This document shows positions 1-6,122 of a DNA stretch of 13,513 bases, piece by piece (position 1 is the stretch's first letter; every line of letters starts with the position of its first letter). The DNA is from CAZGTQ01 sp964528575 (lineage in GTDB: Bacteria > Planctomycetota > UBA1135 > GCA-002686595). The DNA lies in contig CAZGTQ010000040.1 in NCBI GenBank assembly GCA_964528575.1, positions 1 through 13,513 on the forward strand. Direction: 5' to 3'. The position numbers and the translations under genes were made by a program. The notes below the pieces were generated by a model. That model was not told the DNA's origin and did not search any database. It saw only the letters and a program-made list of their open reading frames with translations.

Positions 1-1
1 G

Positions 2-205
2 GACTTCTCCTCGTCCGGGCAGGGCGCGTTCCACGCGACGGCGATCCACGCCGATGGCACGCGGCTGATCAACGCGGTCGAGCTGCTCGAGGTGGAGTCC
101 GCAGCGATGCAGGTCGAGGTCTGTGAGTCCTGCGGCACGCCTCGGTGCGGCTCGGGCGGATGGGTGGCCTTGCGGCGGTGGGACGACGGAGAGGCCGTGG
201 CTGAT
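2..205 (+). pseudogene. 3'-truncated gene fragment with a CxxCGTPxC-type motif; unknown function
   Basis: The plus-strand frame is open from the left edge and shows very strong G/C third-position bias up to about position 200, which marks it as a genuine coding frame. It enters from outside the window, so its start is unseen. The translation contains a segment reading about VEVCESCGTPRCGSGGWVALRRW (positions 113-181): two Cys pairs followed by Gly-Gly-Trp-Val. This resembles small conserved bacterial proteins of unknown function, but I cannot name the family with certainty. After about position 200 the bias drops (GCT GAT, GTA CCA) and the frame becomes the antisense of the RCC1-like gene below. 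It stays open only by chance until a stop at 742. The native C-terminus therefore appears lost. Could be a real pseudogene or an assembly chimera. Confidence 0.5.
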
Positions 206-448
206 CTCGTACCACGCGTCCGTCGCTCCGCCGGCGGAGACCTCGACGTAGGTCAGACCCGTGGGCAACCCGGGAACGTTGCACTGCCCGCGGTCGTTGT
301 TGCCCCACGCCACCACGGTGCCGTCGCAGCGCAACGCGAGACTATGGTCGCGGCCCGCGGACACCTCGATGTACTGGGCGCTCGCGCCACCGGCCAGGAT
401 GGCCATCGCGAGCAGGAAGGAGCCGAACGGGGCGAGGGCCTGACGCAT
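195..448 (-). CDS. Truncated exported RCC1-repeat protein, N-terminal part
   Basis: ATG at 448-446. The first 24 or so residues form a typical signal peptide (MRQALAPFGSFLLAMAILAG, then Ala-Ser-Ala before Gln). The mature part begins YIEVSAGRDHSLALRCDGTV followed by VAWGNNDRGQCNVPG and then TYVEVSAGG. This is the repeat unit of RCC1/alpha-tubulin-suppressor-like beta-propeller proteins (HSLAL..DGTVVAWG.N..GQ). Only one complete unit and the start of a second are present, whereas such propellers normally need about seven. From roughly residue 84 onward the translation no longer resembles RCC1 and lies opposite the coding frame of the fragment at the left edge. The frame is physically open to position 2, so a chimeric product could be made. 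A weak GGGTGA lies before the start. RCC1 identity is clear; function of the remnant is doubtful. Confidence 0.6.
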
Positions 449-684
449 CGTGTTTCACCCGGAGGAGGTCGAGCGGACGCGGCGAACCCAGGGGTCGCTG
501 ACGACAGACCACGCGCAATCGGCGACCGGAGCCTGCAATCCGGGAGCGAGAAATCGGCGGGCTCTGGCCCCTCGACGCCCCGTCCAAACCCCGATGAACC
601 CGGCTGGGGGGTCAGGTTTCGCCGAGCAGGTGGGTCGGCTTTCGGTGGCCGCCTCGTCCGTAGCCCGCGTGCGCTGACGCGCGC
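449..684. other. Intergenic region between the RCC1-like fragment and the PhyH gene
   Basis: These 236 bases hold no reading frame with convincing codon bias or protein similarity. They should contain the promoter of the RCC1-like gene, but no clear -35/-10 pair is visible. Two short direct repeats beginning GCAATC (about 518 and 535) are the only internal structure seen and are probably chance. At its right end it includes one arm of the hairpin spanning the PhyH stop. Confidence 0.4.
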
Positions 685-696
685 TCACTGCGCGCG
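678..696 (-). terminator. Perfect 7-bp GC hairpin spanning the PhyH stop codon
   Basis: CGCGCGC at 678-684 and GCGCGCG at 690-696 are perfectly complementary around a 5-base loop that contains the TGA stop (685-687, minus strand). It could slow or end transcription or protect the mRNA 3' end. No U-tract follows, and alternating GC of this kind arises easily in such DNA, so a terminator role is a weak inference. Confidence 0.2.
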
Positions 697-1614
697 CCAC
701 GAGCGCGGGTCGCTCTTGAAGCGCTCCGAGTGCGGCATGTAGTAGAAGCTCGGGTGCTGGGCGAGCTCGGGGAGCGGATGGTCCTCGTGCCGGTTGCCGA
801 GCATCGGGCCCGCGAGCAGGTTGCGTCGCGCCGTCGTCACGCGCGCGAGCAGCGACTTCGCGTACGGGAAGCCGTGCCAGTTCGGGAAGTGGTACGGGCA
901 GTACGAGACGTAGAGGCTGCGGCGCGGCGTCGGGCTCTCCTTCGCCTTCGCGCCGTGCCACAGGTCCTCGGTGAAGAGGATCACGTCGCCCGTCCCGACC
1001 TCGACTTCCTTGTAGCCGGGGATCTGCTCCCACGGCACGCGCAGCGCGTCGTCGGGGATCTGCGCGAGGAGCATCGCCTGGAACTCGGCGTCGTGCTCGG
1101 GCGCGACCCAGTCGGGGTGCACCGGCGAGTAGGGGAACGGCGCGCGCAGCCGATGGCTCCCCTCGATCACGACCATCGGGCCGTCGTCGGGCCCGACCGG
1201 ACCGAGGCAGACGATCGCCTTCAGGTACTTCGTGCTCGGCCGCGGCCCGGGCAACGTGCCGTACTCCGCCTGCCACAGGCTGTGGAGCGGGATCCCGATG
1301 CCGTCGCGCCGCGTCACCGTGTACGCCTCGACGAGCCGATACGGAGCGGGCACGAGCGCGGCGACGTACGGCATCACCGTCGGGTGGTCGATGAACCGCT
1401 CCCACGCCGCGCCGCACGAGATCACGTTGTAGATGCGGTACTCGTTGACGCCGGGGCTCGCGCTCGCGTACGCGCCCTCGGGCAACTCCTCGGTCGTGCT
1501 GCCCTCGAGCTCCATCATGCGCGCCTCGAGCTCCGCGCACACTGCGGGCGCGATCGCGCGCTCGAGGACGAGATAGCCGCGCAAGTCGAAGAAGAAGGCT
1601 TGCTCGGGTGTCAT
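685..1614 (-). CDS. Phytanoyl-CoA dioxygenase (PhyH) family protein
   Basis: The 309-residue protein starts at ATG 1614-1612. Its opening (MTPEQAFFFDLRGYLVLERA) is the usual PhyH start, where a 'Gly-Tyr-Leu-Val' strand precedes the double-stranded beta-helix core. The core shows GPMVVIEGSH (residues 145-154, a family landmark), then TEDLWHGA with the likely distal metal His at 220 and PRRSLYVSY with an Arg (231/232) suited to bind 2-oxoglutarate. Family members use Fe(II) and 2-oxoglutarate to hydroxylate small molecules in the cytoplasm; the substrate here cannot be told. The expected proximal His-x-Asp is not seen: the matching place reads PLHSLWQAEY (about 109-118), His without the Asp. 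The gene is last in a minus-strand series after a DUF885-like gene and a Nudix gene, with a 90-base gap before it. Family confident, activity uncertain. Confidence 0.85.
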   Translation of the reverse strand: MTPEQAFFFDLRGYLVLERAIAPAVCAELEARMMELEGSTTEELPEGAYASASPGVNEYRIYNVISCGAAWERFIDHPTVMPYVAALVPAPYRLVEAYTVTRRDGIGIPLHSLWQAEYGTLPGPRPSTKYLKAIVCLGPVGPDDGPMVVIEGSHRLRAPFPYSPVHPDWVAPEHDAEFQAMLLAQIPDDALRVPWEQIPGYKEVEVGTGDVILFTEDLWHGAKAKESPTPRRSLYVSYCPYHFPNWHGFPYAKSLLARVTTARRNLLAGPMLGNRHEDHPLPELAQHPSFYYMPHSERFKSDPRSWRAQ

Positions 1615-1704
1615 CCGAGCGAGCCTATCCGTCCGACGCGAGCCGCGGCCTGCGGCCGATTGCGTAGGAGCGGCGCGAACGAGTCCGTAGGCCGAGCAGC
1701 GCGC

Positions 1705-2118
1705 TCAGTTCGAGCTGAGCATCGTGTGCAGCCGCATGATCGCGGCGCGGTCGCTCTCGAGCTCGAGCGAGGGGTACGCGGCGGGGAACTCGTCCCAGCG
1801 GAACGCGGCCCACGGGCGCTTCAGGCGGACGTCGTCCTCCTCCGCGCGGAAGCCGTAGTTCCACTCGATGACCTGCTCGTCACCCAGCACCCAGCGTTTG
1901 GGCATTTGAAGATCGAGCAGCTCGAGCGGGCGGCCGAGACCCGTGTCGTCCATCACCTCGCGCCGGATCGCCGACTCCAGCTTCTCGCCGAAGCCGATCG
2001 CGCCGTGCAACGGGCCCCAAAAGCTCTCGAAGCCTTCGCTGCGCAAGAGCAGGTACTCGGGCGTTCGCTCTCCCAACCGGTAGACGAAGACCCTGATGCG
2101 GTGGACCAGACTTTCCAT
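1705..2118 (-). CDS. Nudix hydrolase domain protein
   Basis: This is a single-domain protein of 137 residues. The Nudix box runs from Gly39 to Leu61: GAIGFGEKLESAIRREVMDD then TGL, fitting G-x5-E-x7-R-E-U-x-E-E-x-G-U except that the Glu-Glu pair is Asp57-Asp58. Nudix enzymes cleave a nucleoside diphosphate linked to another moiety, with Mg2+ or Mn2+ held by the box; the substrate is not predictable here. I chose ATG 2118 because the fold begins right after it (VHRIRVFVYRLG) and because codons between 2223 and 2119 have poor G/C third-position bias. An in-frame ATG at 2223 overlaps the stop of the upstream gene and would add 35 residues. A GAAGAA lies about 6 bases before the chosen start. It lies between the DUF885-like and PhyH genes on the same strand. 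Confidence 0.85.
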   Translation of the reverse strand: MESLVHRIRVFVYRLGERTPEYLLLRSEGFESFWGPLHGAIGFGEKLESAIRREVMDDTGLGRPLELLDLQMPKRWVLGDEQVIEWNYGFRAEEDDVRLKRPWAAFRWDEFPAAYPSLELESDRAAIMRLHTMLSSN

Positions 2119-2142
2119 CGCGATTTCTTCGGGTGGCACCTC

Positions 2143-2172
2143 TCTATGGGACGCGGACGGTATCGCCCGCAA
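2143..2172 (-). promoter_or_regulatory. Weak candidate promoter before the Nudix gene
   Basis: On the minus strand a TTGCGG (2172-2167) stands 18 bases before CATAGA (2148-2143), about 25 bases upstream of the Nudix ATG. The stretch 2119-2215 is less GC-rich than its surroundings. Each hexamer matches consensus at only three positions, so this is a weak call; transcription may instead read through from the upstream gene. Confidence 0.15.
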
Positions 2173-2215
2173 CCCAGAGCGAAAGACCTTCCGTGCAGGG
2201 AACGCACGGACGGGT

Positions 2216-4174
2216 TCATTCATCGTACGCAGAGCGCGCGTCTCTCCAGGGAATGCGATTTCTGCCTCGCTCACCTTCGGGACCGAGGTTCGGTAAGAGA
2301 TCCGCGACGCGCGCGAAGGGGAAGGCGAGCGCCGCGCCGAACGTGCGCGCGACCGCCCGCTCTCGGTCCGCTCCCTGGGCGAGCGCCCGCTCGAGAGCAC
2401 ACAGCTCGACGTACCCCAGGTATCCGATCCCGCGCATCGGGTCGCGGGCGGCGCGCGCGACCTCGCGGCGCGCCGTCTCCGCGTCGAGCTCGGTCAGGCG
2501 CGCGAGCTCGAGCTCGACCTCGCGCACCGGAGCGTTCTGCGCGTGCAGCCGCAGCGCCGCGAGCAGGCGCGCCGCCTCGACGAGCCGCTCGCGCCGCAGA
2601 GCGCGCACGACCTGCGGCGCGCGCAGCGGGTTCGGCTCGACGTCGACGCGCAGGACCCAGTCCGTCGCGTACAGGCCCAGGCCTGCAATCGCGCAGCGGT
2701 TGGGGATCGCCGCGATCCCGTTCGGTGCGGCGTGCGCGATCCGCGTGCGCAGCGCCGCCTCGCCGGCCGGACCGTGGCGCACGCCGAGCGCGACGCGGCC
2801 CGGCGCGTCGAGCAGCGCGGTGCGCGTCGCGCGCTCGGCCGCGGTCCAGTGCGCCGCGGGACCGTGCACGTCGAGCGCCAGAGCGCCGTTCGACGCGATC
2901 GCGTCCGCGACGATCGGCCCGGTGCGCAGGACGGCCGCGCTCGCGCGCACCTCGAGGAGCGGCAGGGGCGCCGGCAGGATCTGCGCCGCGACCGCGACGT
3001 GGTTGGCGACGACGCACGCCGCGCGCACGTCGCGCACGACGAGCACGAGGTCGAGCTCGGCATCGACCGGAAGCGCGTCCGCGCTGCCCGCGTCCGTGCC
3101 GACGCGCTCGACGAGCCGGCGCAGCTCCGCGACGTCGCGCAGCAGCGTCGCCTCGATCTCCTCGAGCCGCAGGCCGGTGCCCGAGAGCGCGCGCACCGCC
3201 GCGTACCACGCCGATCCGTTCATGCGCCAAGGGTCGCGGACCCCGCGCTTCGCCACGAGGTGATCGGCGTACGCGCGCGCGGCGACCGCGGCTCCGCGCC
3301 GCGCCGCGTCGACCTCGCGCGCGAGCTCGGCCGGCGCGTCCGCCGCCGCGCGGACGACACGCTCGTCCTGCAGGAAGAGCACGAGGTCGAACGCGATCTC
3401 CGCGGCGTGCACGCTCCATTCGGCGCGCGAGGCCTCGAGCGTCGTTCGCGCGCCGGCGAGCACGCCCGGGATCGCCGCGAGCACGTCGCACAGCGCGCGC
3501 GCCCGCTGGACCGGCTCGCCGCGCGCGTCGAGCGCGTGCGCGCGGAGCGACGCGACGAGACCTTCGACGTACCACGCGGGGTCGAGCGTCGTGCGCGGCG
3601 CGGTCGCGAGCAGGATCTCGGCCTCGGTCCAGCCGCGCAGCCAGTCGCGCGTCGCGCGGTCCACGGGCGCGAAGTGGTGCGTGGGATGGGTCAGCAGCGC
3701 GCTCGAACCGCGCCGCAGGTCGGCGACCCATGCGGAGCCGCCGCCGCCGTCGAACTCGCCGGCGTGGCCGGCCGACCCGCTCCAGCCGAGCTCGAACGCG
3801 CGCGCCGGCCGGCGGCGCAGGGAGAGCGCGGCGAGCGCGCCGCCGACCTCGTCCATGTGCGCGGCCGCGGCGGCGGCGAGCTGCTCGGCGCGCGTCGTCG
3901 GCGCGCGGAGGCCGAAGGGATCGTCGTCGCGCTGGCCGGCCGGCTCCTGCGCCGCGGCGGCCGGGAGCAGCGTGGCCGCAGCGAGCACCGGGCCGATGAC
4001 GGTGCCGAGCACCGTGCCGATGACGGTGCCGAGCACCGTGCCGATGACGGTGCCGAGCACCGTGCCGACGACCCTGGCTACGACAGTGCCGACGACGCTG
4101 GCGAGGAGCGAGCCGACGACGCTGGCTACGACGCTGCCGAGCGCGGTGTCGAGCCGGCCACGCCGACAGATCAC
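2216..4174 (-). CDS. Exported DUF885-like protein with glycine-zipper leader, metal motif apparently lost
   Basis: The protein has 652 residues and starts at GTG 4174-4172. A short basic N-terminus (Arg4, Arg5, Arg7) leads into residues 14-61, six 8-residue repeats of the form (S/T)V-x-x-x-V-x-G. LAAATLLPAAAAQEP (64-78) follows and looks like a signal-peptide end, so the body is probably periplasmic or membrane-anchored. The C-terminal third resembles DUF885: GLGLYATDW (about 498-506, compare EGWALYAE), then a helix reading RLVEAARLLAALRLHAQNAP (compare the family's 'aRLvvDtGlHa.gWs'), then AARDPMRGIGYLGYVEL (compare 'PgqalsYkiG'). DUF885 proteins are putative zinc peptidases with HE-x-x-PGH; here the place reads AHAAPNGIAAIP, lacking Glu and the second His. 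It may be a non-catalytic relative. GTG codons recur in the repeat, so the true start is not certain. Family assignment is by eye. Confidence 0.6.
   Translation of the reverse strand: MICRRGRLDTALGSVVASVVGSLLASVVGTVVARVVGTVLGTVIGTVLGTVIGTVLGTVIGPVLAAATLLPAAAAQEPAGQRDDDPFGLRAPTTRAEQLAAAAAAHMDEVGGALAALSLRRRPARAFELGWSGSAGHAGEFDGGGGSAWVADLRRGSSALLTHPTHHFAPVDRATRDWLRGWTEAEILLATAPRTTLDPAWYVEGLVASLRAHALDARGEPVQRARALCDVLAAIPGVLAGARTTLEASRAEWSVHAAEIAFDLVLFLQDERVVRAAADAPAELAREVDAARRGAAVAARAYADHLVAKRGVRDPWRMNGSAWYAAVRALSGTGLRLEEIEATLLRDVAELRRLVERVGTDAGSADALPVDAELDLVLVVRDVRAACVVANHVAVAAQILPAPLPLLEVRASAAVLRTGPIVADAIASNGALALDVHGPAAHWTAAERATRTALLDAPGRVALGVRHGPAGEAALRTRIAHAAPNGIAAIPNRCAIAGLGLYATDWVLRVDVEPNPLRAPQVVRALRRERLVEAARLLAALRLHAQNAPVREVELELARLTELDAETARREVARAARDPMRGIGYLGYVELCALERALAQGADRERAVARTFGAALAFPFARVADLLPNLGPEGERGRNRIPWRDARSAYDE
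3992..4135. repeat. 24-bp tandem repeat, six units, coding for the leader of the DUF885-like protein
   Basis: Three identical 24-base units lie at 3992-4015, 4016-4039 and 4040-4063; each begins GCCGATGACGGTGCCGAGCA on the plus strand. Three diverged units follow at 4064-4087, 4088-4111 and 4112-4135. The unit is itself an imperfect doubling of 12 bases. Read on the minus strand each unit gives eight residues, the identical ones TVLGTVIG. Because 24 is a multiple of 3, gain or loss of units keeps the frame, so copy number could vary among strains. Confidence 0.9.
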
Positions 4175-4221
4175 CGCGCGCGGCCGCCCGTGGGGGGGTC
4201 CGGACGGAACGGCCAGGCCTC

Positions 4222-4228
4222 TAGAATA
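4222..4228. promoter_or_regulatory. TAGAAT -10-like element, possibly bidirectional, between DUF885-like gene and folC
   Basis: TAGAAT at 4222-4227 lies 21 bases before the folC ATG, in a divergent gap (4175-4248) that is otherwise GC-rich and has a run of seven G. Read on the minus strand the overlapping hexamer (4228-4223) is TATTCT, about 49 bases before the GTG of the DUF885-like gene. No clear -35 box is visible for either direction. folC also lacks an obvious Shine-Dalgarno sequence, so its leader would be short. Confidence 0.4.
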
Positions 4229-4248
4229 GCGGCCTTCGTCCTCTCTCG

Positions 4249-5598
4249 ATGGGCGGCTTCCTTCCCGATTCCGGCGCCGTGCTCGGCGTCGCGCGCTACG
4301 CGCCCGCCCTCGAGCGACAACTCGCGCGGCTCGACGTCCTCGTCGACTGGGAGCGTCGCGACCGCTCGCGCGAGGCGCTGGCGCGGATGCGCGTCGACGT
4401 GCGGCCGTGCCGCGCGCTCCTCGACGCGCTGGGCGCGCCCGAACGGTCGCTGCGCATCGTCCACGTCGCCGGGAGCAAGGGGAAGGGCTCGGTCTCGGCG
4501 TGGATCGCGGCCGGGCTCGCCGCCGCGGGCCGGCGGGTCGGCTGCTATGCGTCGCCGCACGTCGAGCGCGTCAACGAGCGCGTGACGCTCGGCGGGGTGC
4601 CGATCGGCGACGAAGCGCTCGCGGACGCGCTCGCGCTCGCGCTCGACGCGCGCGACCGGGTGCTCGCCGGATCGGGGCCCGACCGCGAGGCGGTGTTGCG
4701 CGGGACGTGGTTCGACGTGGTCACGGCGGGCGCGTTCGCCGCGTTCCGCGCGGCCGGTGTCGAGCTCGCCGTCGTCGAGTGCGGGCTCGGCGGGCGGCTC
4801 GACTCGACGAACGCGGCCGACGGCGAGGTCGCGGTGATCACCGGGATCGAGCTCGAGCACGTCGCGATCCTCGGCGACACGCGCGCGGCGATCGCGTTCG
4901 AGAAGGCGGGCATCGTCAAGCCGGGCGCGCACGTGGTGAGCGCGCTGGCGGAGAGCGACGAAGCGGGCGCGGTCGTGGCCAGGGCGGCGCGCGAGCGCGG
5001 GGCGCTGCTGCGGGTCGTGCGGCCGGAGCCGGCGCGCGGGCTCGACGCGGCGAACCGGACGGTCGCGGCGGCGGCGCTCGACGCGCTCGGGGAGCGGGGC
5101 GAGCGCGCGGCCGACGGCACGCCGCTCTCAGGGGCGTGGCTCGAGCGCGCGCGCCCGCCGCGCTTGCCGGGGCGCCTCGAGCGGCGCTCGCTCGGCGGCG
5201 TCCCCGTCGTGCTGGACGGCGCGCACGTGCCGGCGAGCGTGGCGCTCGTGCTCGGCGAGTTGGAGCGCGATCCGCGGCTCTGCGGCCGGCCGACCGCAAT
5301 CCTGGCGTTGGGGATCGACAAGGACGTCGGTGGCGTGCTCAAGGAGTTGGGCGGCCGGGTCGATAGGGTCCTCTGCACGTCCGTGGGCACTGGTCCCTAC
5401 CGTCCGGCGGAGGAAATCCGTCGCCGGGCCGAAGAGACCGGAGTGGCGGCTGAAACGGTCGCCGTGCCCCGGGCTGCTCTGCAACGCGCTGTCGAGCTCG
5501 CGCGCCCGGACCGGTGGGTCCTGGCGATCGGCTCGCTGCACTTGGTCGGGGCTCTGCGAGGAGTCGTCACGGACGCGAACGAGGAACCGGCTTGCTGA
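4249..5598 (+). CDS. folC: Folylpolyglutamate synthase / dihydrofolate synthase (Mur ligase family)
   Basis: FolC joins glutamate to dihydropteroate and/or extends the polyglutamate tail of folates, using ATP, in the cytoplasm. The 449-residue length is normal. Visible motifs in order: P-loop HVAGSKGKGS (72-81); SPHVERVNERV (102-112), the folate-binding loop signature; ECGLGGRLDSTNA (177-189); ITGIELEHVAILGDT (197-211) and FEKAGIVKPG (217-226) of the central Mur-ligase domain; LPGRLER and LDGAHVPASV in the C-terminal domain. The last usually reads DGAHNP, so the Asn is Val here. The segment before the C-terminal domain looks somewhat short. The ATG at 4249 has no clear ribosome-binding site, but upstream bases are noncoding and FolC similarity begins soon after it. 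The stop overlaps the TTG start of the next gene, indicating translational coupling. Confidence 0.92.
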   Translation: MGGFLPDSGAVLGVARYAPALERQLARLDVLVDWERRDRSREALARMRVDVRPCRALLDALGAPERSLRIVHVAGSKGKGSVSAWIAAGLAAAGRRVGCYASPHVERVNERVTLGGVPIGDEALADALALALDARDRVLAGSGPDREAVLRGTWFDVVTAGAFAAFRAAGVELAVVECGLGGRLDSTNAADGEVAVITGIELEHVAILGDTRAAIAFEKAGIVKPGAHVVSALAESDEAGAVVARAARERGALLRVVRPEPARGLDAANRTVAAAALDALGERGERAADGTPLSGAWLERARPPRLPGRLERRSLGGVPVVLDGAHVPASVALVLGELERDPRLCGRPTAILALGIDKDVGGVLKELGGRVDRVLCTSVGTGPYRPAEEIRRRAEETGVAAETVAVPRAALQRAVELARPDRWVLAIGSLHLVGALRGVVTDANEEPAC

Positions 5599-6107
5599 CC
5601 TTCGTCTCGGACCTGCTCTTGACCGACTCCTTCCTGATCAAGGGGGAGATCGAGAACAAGTACACGCGGCTGAGCCAGCTCTTGGACGAGTACCGCAAGT
5701 ACTTCCTGCGTGTACGCGACGCGACGCTGATCGACCTCGTGACGCGCGATCGCATCCAGACGCCGTACGTCCACGTCAACGTCGACGAGATCCTGCTCGC
5801 GCACGAGCTGCTCGACGGCGCGAAGGACCCGACCGCGGCGAAGCTCGCCCAGGGCGACGGCCGCGAGCAACAGCGCGTCCGCGTGTTCTACACGGGCAAC
5901 CTCAACATGGAGGTCGCCGGCCGCATCCGTCCGCGCTGTTACGAGGCCGACGACCGCTCGAGCCGCCGCTTCTTCGTCATGCAGCGCCCACAGGTGCGCG
6001 GGCTGAAGATCCAGGGCGACCCCGACCTCGGGCTCCTCGCGGACCTGCCGTACGTGATCTTGAACAAGTCGCGCCTCTCGTACGTCTACGACTTCAACGC
6101 GATCTGA
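5592..6107 (+). CDS. Conserved-looking 171-residue protein with two related halves; unknown function
   Basis: I chose TTG 5592-5594 as the start: GAGGAA (5581-5586) sits 5 bases before it, and the frame overlaps the folC stop (5596-5598). The product begins MLTFVSDLLLTDSFLIKGEI. It has no signal peptide or clear membrane span. Its two halves look related: half 1 (about 12-73) has FLIKGEI, then YRKYFLRVRDATLIDL, then TPYVHVNVDEILLAHE; half 2 (about 96-170) has VFYTGNL, then SSRRFFVMQRPQVRGL, then LPYVILNKSRLSYVYD. The shared 'PYV..N' falls at 58-63 and 153-158. Each half reads as a mostly beta module with one helix. The gene ends 15 bases before a PilZ gene on the same strand, so a link to c-di-GMP signalling or surface behaviour is possible. 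I do not recognise a named family with confidence. Confidence 0.8.
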   Translation: MLTFVSDLLLTDSFLIKGEIENKYTRLSQLLDEYRKYFLRVRDATLIDLVTRDRIQTPYVHVNVDEILLAHELLDGAKDPTAAKLAQGDGREQQRVRVFYTGNLNMEVAGRIRPRCYEADDRSSRRFFVMQRPQVRGLKIQGDPDLGLLADLPYVILNKSRLSYVYDFNAI

Positions 6108-6122
6108 GCGCAGCGAGGCACG

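Noticed and set aside
1646..1658. CGGCC-TGC-GGCCG hairpin after the Nudix gene as terminator
   Set aside because: The stem is only 5 bp and no T-run follows; such palindromes are common in this composition.
2119..2400. Longer Nudix protein starting at 2223 or 2400
   Set aside because: The added codons lack G/C third-position bias, overlap the end of the upstream gene, and precede the normal start of the fold.
730..3999. A 1089-codon open frame on the plus strand
   Set aside because: It lies antisense to the PhyH, Nudix and DUF885-like genes, is made of Arg/Ala-rich sequence without motifs, and is a usual by-product of high GC content.
3992..4135. Possible CRISPR array
   Set aside because: The 24-base units are directly adjacent with no spacers, and they lie in a coding frame.
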